The notes under the pieces were generated by a model. The model had not been told where the DNA came from, made no database searches, and was given only the letters and a program-made list of their open reading frames with translations. Shown here in pieces: positions 16,819 through 25,897 of a stretch of DNA of 64,000 nucleotides (positions are counted from its first letter, which is position 1; every line of letters begins with the position of its first letter). This DNA is from Pseudobacteriovorax antillogorgiicola. GTDB taxonomy: Bacteria; Bdellovibrionota_B; Oligoflexia; Oligoflexales; Oligoflexaceae. The translations under genes and the position numbers were made by a program. The stretch lies in NCBI RefSeq assembly GCF_900177345.1, contig NZ_FWZT01000003.1, forward strand, positions 186,001 through 250,000. Direction: 5' to 3'.

Positions 16819-17813
16819 ATCAAACTCAGGCTTTCATGAACTAGATACAGGCCTAAACCTGCACCTTGGCTTACAGTAGAAAAATCACCACGAGAGAAAG
16901 GGCTTTGACCATCTCCCCAATCTTTTGGAAGACCTTTACCGTTATCTCTGATATGAATTTTGAGAGCTTGGTTGTCTAAATAGCAACTCAACGTAGCATG
17001 GCAAGATCCCGAGTGCTTGACACTATTTAACACTACACGGCAGATAGCCTTGCTTACTTTCTGAATATCAATGTTCAGGGTCGTGTGATCCGGAGCCGAA
17101 CCGAACACACGAAACCCTCCCACCAGCAATGGTCGCAAGAAATTTAGGGATAGATGAACAAGTTCACGAGGCGTGGACTTCGTCTTATCGAGGCAGAAGC
17201 CTTGTCCAAAACTAGCCTCGAAATCCAAAAGGTCTTCAACTGTTTGTCTTAGTCTCGCATAGGAGTAGTAGAGGTTATCTAGTATCTCAGAAGACTTGAA
17301 GGCCCCTGGATTGTAATTCATCAGATCCAACATCGATCCAAGGCCGTGCAGTGGTGTGCGAATGGAATGGCTGAAATGCGCTAAAAAATTTGATCGAAAC
17401 GCAAGCTCTTGCTCTATCCTTTCCCGAGCTTTTGTTAGCTCCTCCCTACTGCGCTGACGCTCTATTGCAAACTCGATGGTTACTTTTAGTCTCTTCTTGT
17501 CAATTCGATTTTTGTTTAGATAGTCCTGCGCCCCTTTTTGGATCGCTTCGATTGCGAGATCATCTTCCTCATGGCCGGAGAGGACGATGATTGGCGTGCC
17601 GGTTGAAATCTCTTTAACAGCCAAAAAAGTTGCTATCCCGTAGCTTTCATCGATATTGAGGTCACAAAGAATCACGTCGCAAGGTGTGGCAGCCCATTGT
17701 TCGCGAAAACCCCGCAGAGATGTACAATGATGAAAGTCAAATTCACCACCACGCAGACATCGCTTGATCGCGAACAGATCATCTTCGCTGTCTTCGATAA
17801 CAAAAACATCCAT
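16803..17813 (-). CDS. Receiver-histidine kinase, C-terminally frameshifted
   Basis: A protein of about 336 residues: an N-terminal receiver domain (VFVIEDSEDDLFAIKRC; phospho-acceptor Asp in CDVILCDLNID, about residue 51; conserved YLNKNR Lys), a coiled linker, a HisKA domain with FLAHFSHSIRTPLHG (His about 153) and a HATPase domain with N-box (VVLNSVKHSG), G1 (DNGKGLP) and G2 (GAGLGLYL). It then stops at LMGAGF, in the middle of the last ATPase element. The rest lies in another frame. The ATG at 17813 (GGAGG upstream) is preferred to a GTG at 17825. Receiver-first kinases are often phosphorelay or chemotaxis-like sensors in the cytoplasm. It may be inactive if the frameshift is real. Confidence 0.75.
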   Translation of the reverse strand: MDVFVIEDSEDDLFAIKRCLRGGEFDFHHCTSLRGFREQWAATPCDVILCDLNIDESYGIATFLAVKEISTGTPIIVLSGHEEDDLAIEAIQKGAQDYLNKNRIDKKRLKVTIEFAIERQRSREELTKARERIEQELAFRSNFLAHFSHSIRTPLHGLGSMLDLMNYNPGAFKSSEILDNLYYSYARLRQTVEDLLDFEASFGQGFCLDKTKSTPRELVHLSLNFLRPLLVGGFRVFGSAPDHTTLNIDIQKVSKAICRVVLNSVKHSGSCHATLSCYLDNQALKIHIRDNGKGLPKDWGDGQSPFSRGDFSTVSQGAGLGLYLVHESLSLMGAGF

Positions 17814-18109
17814 GCTAGCCTCCACCAGCCAAGTTTCGGCTACTCGAAGCGCCTAGTTTAGTGACAGCCAGAGATCTAACTTTTTCCCAGACAAGTCATT
17901 GTTGAAAGGCCGCCTTGTTTCGTTGCCCGATATTCCTGAGCTTGTTGTTCAAGGTCCTGGAACGACTTCATCATGACACCAATGCCTCCCAGGGTTTTCC
18001 ACCATGATTGATTTATTGTTCCCCAGGAAAAGTAATTTTTGGTTGTCAAGTAGTCCTAAAGAAGGATTTTTTTTTAGGCGATAAAAGGAAGGCTTGATGG
18101 AGTAAGACT

Positions 18110-19012
18110 TTGAATCTGACTACTGACAATGAAATTCTAACCGTTTGCATCGCAACTGCTTGCTCCAATCAGGAGGCAACCCTATTATCCCATGGGAGTA
18201 AGTTTTTCGATCGACAGATTCTTTGTAGTAGCAGTTCGGCTGTTGAACGCGCCCTTGAGCTTTACGATACCGATCTCTTGGTGATATCAGAGGACTTATC
18301 GGATCGAGATCGACAGTCACTCCTTCAAAGAGAACGCCTGGGATCACCATTCACCCCAACCACCATACTAATCGCAAGAGATGCGAAAAATTTTCGTTGG
18401 GATCAGAATTCCGATTGCTCCCTATTTGACGTCCTGAGTGATGACCTTTCCTCGGCCGAAAGAGTCTCATCGGCGTTCCGTGCCGTCTCCCAGTATATTC
18501 GGCTCCAAAGACAGTTCTCAAGGCTGACAATTCGCGATGCGGAAACTGGGCTTTATAATCGGAATTTTATTGAATTTCATCTGGACTCTGCCCTAGAAAA
18601 ATTCAAGCAAACCAGCCAGCCACTCACGGTGACACTTCTAAGCTTCTCCTCCCCCGAAGATCAGATCGAGCTAGCCGCAGATTCCATGGAAACTATTATT
18701 AATCAAGTAGCTCACCACTTTACCCGCAACATGAGAACCACCGATATTATCTGCAGGGTTGATAAGCAGAAATTTATGATCGTTATGCCTGACACAGATG
18801 AAGACAGTGCCTTTGCAGCCATGGGTCGGGTCTTTTTTCGCGGCAAATATCGAAACTGGGGGGATCGAAGCTTCACCACTCGACTGCCCTTCACTGGCAC
18901 CATATCGTTTGCAAGCTCCCGGACAATACCCGTCACGACTCTCATAGAAATGGCCACAGACAACCTTTGTCATAGCCCCTCAAAGCTTTCCTGGACTCCT
19001 GGAGAAGATTGA
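18110..19012 (+). CDS. Degenerate GGDEF-domain protein with N-terminal receiver-like region
   Basis: A 300-residue protein. Residues 1-130 resemble a receiver fold without the acceptor Asp pattern. Residues 140-290 carry GGDEF landmarks (DAETGLYNRNFIEFHL; RTTDIICRVDKQKFMIVMPDTD), but the active-site GGDEF is replaced by VDKQKF, so diguanylate cyclase activity is unlikely. It would be a sensor or binding partner, as known for enzyme-dead members of the family. The gene starts with TTG, with GGAG 6 bases upstream; there is no better in-frame ATG. It stands alone between the receiver-kinase and cysE. Confidence 0.7.
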   Translation: MNLTTDNEILTVCIATACSNQEATLLSHGSKFFDRQILCSSSSAVERALELYDTDLLVISEDLSDRDRQSLLQRERLGSPFTPTTILIARDAKNFRWDQNSDCSLFDVLSDDLSSAERVSSAFRAVSQYIRLQRQFSRLTIRDAETGLYNRNFIEFHLDSALEKFKQTSQPLTVTLLSFSSPEDQIELAADSMETIINQVAHHFTRNMRTTDIICRVDKQKFMIVMPDTDEDSAFAAMGRVFFRGKYRNWGDRSFTTRLPFTGTISFASSRTIPVTTLIEMATDNLCHSPSKLSWTPGED

Positions 19013-19116
19013 CCACACTCGGAAGAGCCGAGACGTTGACTCCATGATAAGATTTACCTATGATCAGAGAGCTAACAACTGATAGGGCTCGCAGACAATA
19101 CTAGGTAGGGCTTCCC

Positions 19117-19911
19117 ATGAAACCGTGGATTGCAAATGTTTCTCAAGCAATGTTTGATCTGAATCAACGTACACCACCAACCCTGTGCAGAGCATCCATA
19201 TTTTCTTGGACCATGACGCTTATCGATAGCCTTTTTCCCAGTCGGTGTGAAAAGCCAATATGTTCACTAGATGCGTGGCAGACTCGTTTTCAAGATCTCG
19301 ACGAAAGATTGCATAGTATCCTTCAGGATCTTGACTGGCAGACCCAGGACACTTGGGACTCCACATGTGAAGCGTTTTTTTCTTATCTTCCAAGCTGTAA
19401 GCATCAGCTCGATCAAGACGCTCAGTTTTTCTTAGAGCAAGACCCTGCAGCGAATTCAGTGCAGGAGGTGGTGCTCTGTTACCCAGGTTTCTATGCCTTG
19501 GCTATCCATCGAGTTGCACATAAACTTTATGAGATGAACGTACCTCTCCTACCAAGGGTCCTATCCGAGTTTGCCCACGAAAAAACGGGGATTGATATTC
19601 ACCCAGGCGCGCAAGTCGACTGCCCCCTGTTTATCGACCATGGGACAGGTATTGTGATCGGCGAGACTGCGATTGTCGGCCATCACGTGAAGATTTTCCA
19701 AGGCGTGACACTTGGAGCTCCCTCTGTCAAAAGGAATCTGAGAGGCAAGAAGCGGCATCCGACCATTGGAAATCAGGTTGTTTTGTATGCCAATGCAACC
19801 ATTCTAGGAGGAGATACCCATATCGGCGATGGCACCATCGTCGGCGGCAGCGCCTGGATCACCGACTCGGTGCCTGCGGGATCTCGGGTTTTAGCAAACT
19901 TGCCTAATTGA
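19117..19911 (+). CDS. cysE: Serine O-acetyltransferase
   Basis: A 264-residue protein with the left-handed parallel beta-helix of hexapeptide acyltransferases in its C-terminal half: FIDHGTGIVIGETAIVG, GVTLGAPSV and NATILGGDTHIGDGTIVGG. The HGTG and GAPS elements are hallmarks of CysE/EpsC, which makes O-acetylserine from serine and acetyl-CoA for cysteine synthesis. The N-terminal helical half (about 130 residues) is shorter than E. coli CysE's but longer than in plant-type EpsC; the last hexapeptide coil ends at VLANLPN without the usual C-terminal tail. CysK lies at 10.2-11.2 kb. The start has a modest ribosome site. Confidence 0.85.
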   Translation: MKPWIANVSQAMFDLNQRTPPTLCRASIFSWTMTLIDSLFPSRCEKPICSLDAWQTRFQDLDERLHSILQDLDWQTQDTWDSTCEAFFSYLPSCKHQLDQDAQFFLEQDPAANSVQEVVLCYPGFYALAIHRVAHKLYEMNVPLLPRVLSEFAHEKTGIDIHPGAQVDCPLFIDHGTGIVIGETAIVGHHVKIFQGVTLGAPSVKRNLRGKKRHPTIGNQVVLYANATILGGDTHIGDGTIVGGSAWITDSVPAGSRVLANLPN

Positions 19912-20087
19912 TTTAGGGCCAGCTTTGGCATCTTTCAAGCCCAAAGCTACCTTCCAAACTCGACACATCTTACTTCGTGGACATAGTTTCTGTAACTCAA
20001 TCAAGAATGGTGATAGACGGCTCACAATCCTAGCTAAATAGCCGAAAGTAAAGGATCAGCATACCGAACAAAAGGAACCCGCGACCC

Positions 20088-22094
20088 TTGGGTGTATTTA
20101 GGTACATATTAATTCTCGCAATCGCATCTATTGCCGACTACAGCATAGGCCAGGAAACGATCTTGCGTGCATCCATCAACCCGCTCAAGTCTGAGCCACT
20201 TGGCATCTCTAGTAGGCCTTTAACAGCCAGTGAGATTCAACAAGGAGAAGGCTTAGGTGAATTTCGAGTCAGAAGCTTCAGCAGCGATTACCTTTGGTTC
20301 AAGCTTCGCATCAAAAGCGAGAGCCAGGGGTCTGAATGGTTTATTTTGACAAAGCGCTACCTAGATCATGTGATCTTATACTATCAAGATCACCAAGGTC
20401 AGTGGGTCAAAGAGGAATCAGGGAATGCTATCCCCCCCGCAAATAGGAGTATCCGATCTCGGCGCCATGGTGTTGCCCTTTCTGTGCCTTCCGATGGAAT
20501 TGTAGCCTACATGGGACTCAGCTTTGGTAATGCAGCCTCCCTCAATAACTTTATTATCGTCGATCATGCTGGATTGTCTGACAAACTTGAGGAAGAGCGC
20601 CTAATCATAGGCCTATTCTGTGGCATCGCCTTCGTTCTATTCGCCTACAACCTATTCTTCTACCTAAGTTTTAAAGACAAGACGTTTATGATGTATGAGC
20701 TTTTCGTTGTCACCAGCAGCGTTTCCATCGCCCTTGCAGCTTCTCCCCTAGAGTTTTACATAAGCGAAGCCATCGGCCCTATACCAGGTATCATTAGACT
20801 GCTACAGTCCTTCGTTACTATCGTAGCAATGGTTTTTGTCTACTACTATTTGGATCTCAAAAGCCTAGGCCCAAAACGCAATCTTCTATTTAAAATACTA
20901 TTCGCTGCTGAATGCTTTGTGATTCTAAGCTATCCGTTTCTTGAACTAAAAACTTTTTCTGTGCTGGTGCATATAAGCCCTATAGCGATTATCTATATGA
21001 TTTACTGTACGGGAGTCAAAGCGTTTCGAGGCGACAGATCAGCACTGATATATCTCTTTGGATTTGGTTCTGTGTCGATCGGAGTTCTTATCAAAGATCT
21101 TTATGCTGCTGGCTATATTAACAATGACTTTATCGGTGCCAGTGCCGCTATTTTTGGTGTCGCTATCGAGATGCTTTTTATGTCATTCGCCATGGGATAT
21201 CGGGTCCGAACAAAAATAACAAGCCTGTTTCATGATCTTGAAGAGAGTCGTAAAGATCTTCAAGTTAAAGTAAAACAGAGAACGGCAGAACTTGAGGAGC
21301 GTAACAGCGAGCTTGAGAAAGAGATTAGACTTCACCAAGAAGCGAAAGAAAAAATTAAAGATCAACAGGAACTCTTGATTCAATCAGAAAAGATGTCCAG
21401 CCTAGGACTTATGGCTGCTGGTATTGCTCACGAAATCAATAACCCCTTGGCAATAATTTCTGGTTACGCAGAGAACATCGAAAAGCGTATCAGTCGCCCA
21501 GAGGCCGATCAAACCGTTATTGGTCCGATGGCTTCGAGGATCCAGCTAACAACGAAAAGGATTACGAAAATCATTCGCGGTTTGCGTGTCTACGCGAGGA
21601 ATGGTGAGGAAGATCCTTTTGCTCCACATAACTTAGGAGAAATCATCGACGATGTGGTGGCAATTGCGAAAGAGAGAATCACTGATACTCGAATCGATCT
21701 AAGATACCAAGAGAGCGATCAGCAGCTCGATATTTCCTGCCGGGCCGAGCAGATTTCGCAAGTAATTTTAAATCTAGTCAATAACTCTATCGATGCCATA
21801 GCCCCGAAAGAAGTCCGCTGGATAGATATCCAAATCGGAAGCTCAAACAATATGGCCCAACTGGTTATCACAGATTCAGGCCTAGGTATACCAGAAGATA
21901 TCCGAAAGCGAGTCTTCGATCCATTTTTTACCACTAAAGAAATCGGTAAAGGTACTGGACTTGGTCTCAGTATCAGTAAAGGAATCGTCGAGGATCATAA
22001 CGGTGTTCTTGAAATCGATGACCATCACCCGAACACCCGTTTTATCCTGTGCTTTCCCCTACTCGCTGCCTATCAAAAAAATCGTCCAGCCTAG
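20088..22094 (+). CDS. 7TMR-DISM sensor histidine kinase
   Basis: A 668-residue protein. After the signal ([10 protein letters not shown]), residues 45-165 form a jelly-roll 7TMR-DISMED2 extracellular domain, which binds carbohydrates in related proteins. Residues 180-385 contain seven membrane helices (7TMR-DISM_7TM). A long charged coiled coil (about 386-435) joins a HisKA domain with [16 protein letters not shown] (His about 447) and a HATPase domain (N-box [14 protein letters not shown]1 DSGLGIP, G2 GTGLGLSI). It would be an inner-membrane kinase for an extracytoplasmic ligand; no response regulator is adjacent. Start TTG at 20088 with a weak ribosome site (AAAGGAAC about 9 bases upstream); the true start is uncertain. 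Confidence 0.85.
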   Translation: MGVFRYILILAIASIADYSIGQETILRASINPLKSEPLGISSRPLTASEIQQGEGLGEFRVRSFSSDYLWFKLRIKSESQGSEWFILTKRYLDHVILYYQDHQGQWVKEESGNAIPPANRSIRSRRHGVALSVPSDGIVAYMGLSFGNAASLNNFIIVDHAGLSDKLEEERLIIGLFCGIAFVLFAYNLFFYLSFKDKTFMMYELFVVTSSVSIALAASPLEFYISEAIGPIPGIIRLLQSFVTIVAMVFVYYYLDLKSLGPKRNLLFKILFAAECFVILSYPFLELKTFSVLVHISPIAIIYMIYCTGVKAFRGDRSALIYLFGFGSVSIGVLIKDLYAAGYINNDFIGASAAIFGVAIEMLFMSFAMGYRVRTKITSLFHDLEESRKDLQVKVKQRTAELEERNSELEKEIRLHQEAKEKIKDQQELLIQSEKMSSLGLMAAGIAHEINNPLAIISGYAENIEKRISRPEADQTVIGPMASRIQLTTKRITKIIRGLRVYARNGEEDPFAPHNLGEIIDDVVAIAKERITDTRIDLRYQESDQQLDISCRAEQISQVILNLVNNSIDAIAPKEVRWIDIQIGSSNNMAQLVITDSGLGIPEDIRKRVFDPFFTTKEIGKGTGLGLSISKGIVEDHNGVLEIDDHHPNTRFILCFPLLAAYQKNRPA

Positions 22095-22199
22095 CCAAGA
22101 TTGACCGCACAAGCTAATTACGAACATGCGACTACGCGCTTCTTCCGATGGCGAACACGGTTGCCAATGCTAGACTCCAGCAAAAATTTGGGAGCTAAA

Positions 22200-23045
22200 A
22201 TGAAAGTAAATATTTTCCTAGCGGGGCTAGCAATCGCCTCTGGGTCACAAGGACTAGCAAGTGGAATGGCTGTTCACATGTTTATTGCAGACGAAGCCTT
22301 GGAACAGCTAAGTTCGCAAGAACTACAATCTATGCTGGAGAGGCATCGCGACGCCTACCGTATGGGCGCTGTCTACCCCGATACAGGCTATGCCATCAAT
22401 CATAGTTATGGTGAGCTGTCTCATTGGAGCGACTTCCTCAATCAGTACCAAAAAGTTCTTATGGAAGCCTGCCCAGATCCCTTGAAAAGCGAGGACTGCC
22501 AGGCTGCTTGGAGTCATTTTTTCGGTAGCCTATCCCATACGGTTGGCGATATCAATTTCGACAAGTATTTTGTAACAGAAACTGCTCGGCAGGACTTTGA
22601 TGGTGATATTGGGAAGGCTCAAGAACATACCGACCCTGGCTGCGATTTTCTGGCCATCTTGGATTACAAGCGAGCTTTCGACTATCCCAGGATCGATCAG
22701 CCCAACGATATTCTGATCGAGACCTATCGTCGCCTGGGCCTCGAAGTCAGCGAAAGTGAGATTAACCGTGGAGCAAAGACACTCAAGCTAGGCATGGTTG
22801 CCGAGCCGATAGGAGCACCCTTTACCTATCTTTACTACAAATTTAAGATGCCATGGGGAAGCCAAAACTATTTTGATGCTAGAGGGGGAGTTCAAGACAC
22901 TGCTGACCGGCTTGCCATTGTATGGGACTATGTTTGGCAAGGTCTTCAACAAGCAGAGATGAGCAATTTTTCAAATCAAGGCGGATGGCCAGGAGTTAGC
23001 TTCTATATCGATGACTTTTCACTCGATGATGCTTTAAGTTTATAA
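22200..23045 (+). CDS. Secreted zinc-dependent phospholipase C-like protein
   Basis: A protein of about 281 residues with a signal peptide (IFLAGLAIASGSQGLASG). It begins with HMFIADEALEQL, followed by YRMGAVYPDTGY and HWSDFLNQYQKVL, then WSHFFGSLSHTVGD. The His/Asp pattern H...GAxxPD...H...HxxxD is that of the bacterial phospholipase C/S1 nuclease-like Zn-dependent fold (Zn_dep_PLPC), whose residues bind three zinc ions. It probably hydrolyses phospholipids outside the cytoplasm, but activity is not shown. The start at 22200 has GGGAGC 7 bases upstream; the longer frame to 22101 has no signal and a poor start. The 112-base inverted-repeat element starts 21 bases after its stop codon. Confidence 0.75.
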   Translation: MKVNIFLAGLAIASGSQGLASGMAVHMFIADEALEQLSSQELQSMLERHRDAYRMGAVYPDTGYAINHSYGELSHWSDFLNQYQKVLMEACPDPLKSEDCQAAWSHFFGSLSHTVGDINFDKYFVTETARQDFDGDIGKAQEHTDPGCDFLAILDYKRAFDYPRIDQPNDILIETYRRLGLEVSESEINRGAKTLKLGMVAEPIGAPFTYLYYKFKMPWGSQNYFDARGGVQDTADRLAIVWDYVWQGLQQAEMSNFSNQGGWPGVSFYIDDFSLDDALSL

Positions 23046-23066
23046 ACTAATTGATTGGTGTTAACA

Positions 23067-23178
23067 GGAGCAAAACCTATGAGACAAGGCTTGGCCTAAA
23101 AATTGTGAGAAGAAAGCACAAATCGTACAAAGGCCATTATTTTTTTTGCAGGCAACGAAGTATCATAGGTTTTACTCC
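23067..23178. repeat. Short inverted-repeat (MITE-like) element, copy 2
   Basis: A 112-base non-coding segment with terminal inverted repeats GGAGCAAAACCTATGAGAC (23067-23085) and GTATCATAGGTTTTACTCC (23160-23178), 17 of 19 bases complementary. It is homologous to the element at 2633-2740, in reverse orientation, and again lies just after a plus-strand gene. The middle is A/T-rich and contains no gene. Confidence 0.6.
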
Positions 23179-23194
23179 CCATCATAGACTGAAG

Positions 23195-23227
23195 ACTCTG
23201 CCTCAAGTACTTAACCTAAGGCAGAGT
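23195..23227. terminator. Terminator hairpin between convergent genes
   Basis: Stem ACTCTGCCT (23195-23203) pairs with AGGCAGAGT (23219-23227); 15-base loop. It sits between the plus-strand phospholipase gene and the minus-strand protease gene and could serve both. No long T tract. Confidence 0.5.
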
Positions 23228-23238
23228 AGAACCGTTGA

Positions 23239-23970
23239 TTAAAGATTCAAGCCAGTCCAGCCTTCAATCCAAGATAAAAAGTAAGGGATGTAGGTATAAA
23301 CTGAAGACCCACGACATCCCGTTTGTCCGCGCGAGGTTGCACCGACGACCTGAAGCTCACCATTAGTATAGACATAAGCCGGGCCTCCAGAATCGCCATA
23401 GCAAGCACCAGTGCCGTTTTCGTATACTGTAAGCTCGTTGCTCGTGGTACTGGAAACACCCACAGAGGTGTAGTATAGCTGACCGCTACCGCCAGATTCG
23501 GTTTGACCAAATCCCGCAAGATAAACGGTCTGCCCTGAAATCGACCCCTTGTAGATGCTTACAGGATTATACTTGCTTGGAGCTGACTCAGACAGCTCTA
23601 CAATGGAAATATCTCCTGGAACACTTTTCGCAAACGAGCCAGTATAATTGGGGTTGGTGGTGTAGTCGCTAGCTCTTACATATGTAAACTCACTGGAATT
23701 GCGGCCGAAACCAATATAGAGAGTTCCACCGAATCCTTGCAGACAATGAGCAGCAGAGATCACATGGCGGGAACTAACTAAGGTTCCTGTGCAAAATACA
23801 CTGCCGTTGCTGCTAACCAGAGCGACGGTAGATTGCTCGATAAGACCATCATCACTAGGAATGCTCCCGTTAATAATATCCAATCCGCTATTCTGCTGCT
23901 CACTTCCACATGCACCGAGAACTAACGCCGAGGCTATGACGGCTGCCTTCCATGCTGAATTCATGATCAT
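23239..23970 (-). CDS. Trypsin-like serine protease, lipoprotein
   Basis: A protein of about 243 residues with a lipoprotein signal (ASALVLGAC) and the chymotrypsin-fold triad: His in SAAHCLQGF, Asp in PGDISIVEL, Ser in GDSGGPAYV. The mature enzyme begins near IINGSIPSDD, similar to the IVGG-type activation site, and has the cysteine pairs typical of the S1A family. It is an extracytoplasmic endopeptidase; the residue before the catalytic Ser pocket (GACYGDSGG) does not by itself decide specificity. The start at 23970 has AAGGAA 7 bases upstream; the longer frame to 24045 runs into a sequence resembling the repeat element and lacks a good start. Confidence 0.85.
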   Translation of the reverse strand: MIMNSAWKAAVIASALVLGACGSEQQNSGLDIINGSIPSDDGLIEQSTVALVSSNGSVFCTGTLVSSRHVISAAHCLQGFGGTLYIGFGRNSSEFTYVRASDYTTNPNYTGSFAKSVPGDISIVELSESAPSKYNPVSIYKGSISGQTVYLAGFGQTESGGSGQLYYTSVGVSSTTSNELTVYENGTGACYGDSGGPAYVYTNGELQVVGATSRGQTGCRGSSVYTYIPYFLSWIEGWTGLNL

Positions 23971-24017
23971 GTCTAATTTCCTTATTTCTGAACGTTGATA
24001 GGGTAGTTCCTGGCCGT

Positions 24018-24044
24018 TTGGCCAAGTTTCATAGGTTTTTCTCA
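24018..24044. repeat. Possible diverged third copy of the inverted-repeat element end
   Basis: GGCCAAGTTTCATAGGTTTT resembles the end of the two other elements (GGCCAAGCCTTGTCTCATAG and so on), sharing CATAGGTTTT and GGCCAAG with a few bases missing between. No second end was found within 150 bases, so it may be a decayed or solo end, or chance. Confidence 0.3.
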
Positions 24045-24045
24045 T

Positions 24046-24428
24046 CTGCGAACTCAGATTTCAAGACCAGATCGTTTAGGAAAATTAACGGTTGGTGTCG
24101 ACTTCGATACGCTTAGGTATGTTTTCGCCAATTGCAGATAGCAATCTGAAAGGATTAAGGTTGGTAATCATTAGATTTTTCTAATAATGCCCCTATTAAT
24201 ACTGAGAATATAAGTCATGGACAAATACCCTTCTGTTATTCCCTGACACAGTGCAACTACGGCTACTTAATTTACGGAATTGAAACCTCACTTAGGTATT
24301 TTCATTAAATTTCCTTCTTCTATCCTTTTGATCATGGAATTAAGTCGTTTTTAACTAAACTCTTGAGCTGAAAGTCCGAACCCCTCAGTGTTGACTAGTC
24401 AATTTTTAGAGCAAGGAGCTGGTAAGTC
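24046..24428. other. Intergenic region upstream of the flavoprotein gene
   Basis: About 380 AT-rich bases between divergent genes. It should contain promoters for the protease and the flavoprotein. I see no coding frame, tRNA or strong hairpin. A Shine-Dalgarno (AAGGAG) lies just before the flavoprotein ATG. Confidence 0.4.
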
Positions 24429-25889
24429 ATGGCACAAACTGCGCAAGAAGCTAAACCAGAAACTCCAGAGCCCGAGTATTCAAAAGGTAAACAAGAAGTC
24501 ACTTCCTCAAATCTGAGCCTGGTTTCAGAATCGAATAACACCCCAGTCCAATCGAAGAAAAAGATCTTTGAAAATTGGTCTCATAATATTCGAGTTCAAC
24601 CCCGCGAATACTACGAACCAAAAACACTGGATGAACTCCAGTCCTTGGTAGCGAGAAGCTCGAAGATTAAAGCCGTCGGCTCGGGCCACAGCTTTAATTG
24701 TCAGGCGTATACGGACCAAACGATGATCTCTCTCAAGCACCTGAATCGAATTCTTGATGTAGACCGTGACAATCGCCGCATCCGCGTCGAGGCAGGCAAG
24801 AGCCTTCACGACTTTAATAAAGAAATCGAGTCTTATGGAATGGTACTACCATCGCTTGGAGGTATCGACAAACAAAGCCTAGCTGGAGCGTGTTCCACCG
24901 CAACCCACGGCTCTGGGTTGAAGTGGGGAACCCTTAGTGATGAATCTTCGATTTTTGGGATGGAATTGATTCAAGACGACGGCTCTGTGCTTGAACTCCG
25001 TGCCGATCGCCCATCTGATCGTGAAGGGCTGATGGCCGCTAGAGTCAACCTAGGAGTACTAGGTATCATTTATGCGATCACATTTAAGCTTGAAGAATCT
25101 CGTTGCCTAGAACTTAGATCCAAACCACTATCCCTGGAAGAAGCTCAGGATCAGGGCCACTACCTAAAGAATGATCACTTTGAATATCTCGTCTTTCCTT
25201 TTACAGACACTACCGAAGTGACCATGCGAAACCGCACCAGCAAAACCCCAAAGCCTCATCCTATTATAGATTTCTACCATGATATTTTTCTAAAGAACTG
25301 GACAGTGGATGGCTTGAATCGTTGCAATGCCAATCTGAATCTGAAGCGCACTCCAGCTTTTGTTAAGTTCCTAGCAGGGATGATTCCTAACGAAAGAAAA
25401 GTTTCTATGTCTTGGAAAAACCAACCAGGACCACGGACCGTTCGGTTTTTTCAAGCAGAATACGCTGTAAAGCTTGGCCTCGAAGCTGAGATCCAGCAAG
25501 CTCTCGATCAGTTAACGGCTAGCCTTGCCAAGAGTGAAACGTTTTTCGCAAACCTCCCCGTTCAATACCGATTCGTTAAGGGAGATCAAGGCTCTTTCTT
25601 AAGTCCCAGTCTTTCTACTGAGCCTATTTGCTACATCAATCTATCATCCCACCTTTCCTACCCCAACTGGCAGACTTTTTTTGAAGAGGCTGAAAAAATT
25701 TTGATGCAGTACCAAGCTCGCCCTCAATGGGGCAAGCAATTTTACAACAACCCTGTGATCCAAGGTCTGTATCCAGAATTTGAAGCTTTCATGGAGTTTA
25801 AAAAAGCATGGGACCCAAATGGCAAGTTTACGGGGCTATTCTTTGAAAAGCTAGTAGCTGGAGAGAAAAGCCCTTATATAGTGAAGTAA
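24429..25889 (+). CDS. FAD-linked oxidoreductase of the aldonolactone oxidase family
   Basis: A 486-residue protein. After a low-complexity N-terminus of about 45 residues, the FAD-binding PCMH domain begins with NWSHNIRVQPREYYEP and has AVGSGHSF (the His is the usual covalent FAD site in this family), GACSTATHGSG and GVLGIIYAITFKLE. The C-terminal half resembles D-arabinono-1,4-lactone/L-gulono-1,4-lactone oxidases, which oxidise aldonolactones or alditols with O2. The usual terminal HWxK motif reads QWGK (PQWGKQFY) here, so substrate or activity may differ. No signal peptide is seen, so probably cytoplasmic. The ribosome site AAGGAG precedes the ATG by about 10 bases. Confidence 0.8.
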   Translation: MAQTAQEAKPETPEPEYSKGKQEVTSSNLSLVSESNNTPVQSKKKIFENWSHNIRVQPREYYEPKTLDELQSLVARSSKIKAVGSGHSFNCQAYTDQTMISLKHLNRILDVDRDNRRIRVEAGKSLHDFNKEIESYGMVLPSLGGIDKQSLAGACSTATHGSGLKWGTLSDESSIFGMELIQDDGSVLELRADRPSDREGLMAARVNLGVLGIIYAITFKLEESRCLELRSKPLSLEEAQDQGHYLKNDHFEYLVFPFTDTTEVTMRNRTSKTPKPHPIIDFYHDIFLKNWTVDGLNRCNANLNLKRTPAFVKFLAGMIPNERKVSMSWKNQPGPRTVRFFQAEYAVKLGLEAEIQQALDQLTASLAKSETFFANLPVQYRFVKGDQGSFLSPSLSTEPICYINLSSHLSYPNWQTFFEEAEKILMQYQARPQWGKQFYNNPVIQGLYPEFEAFMEFKKAWDPNGKFTGLFFEKLVAGEKSPYIVK

Positions 25890-25897
25890 GCAACTCA

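Noticed and set aside
23971-24045. Upstream extension of the serine protease by 25 codons
   Set aside because: The extension lacks a ribosome site, would bury the lipoprotein signal and overlaps a repeat-like sequence.
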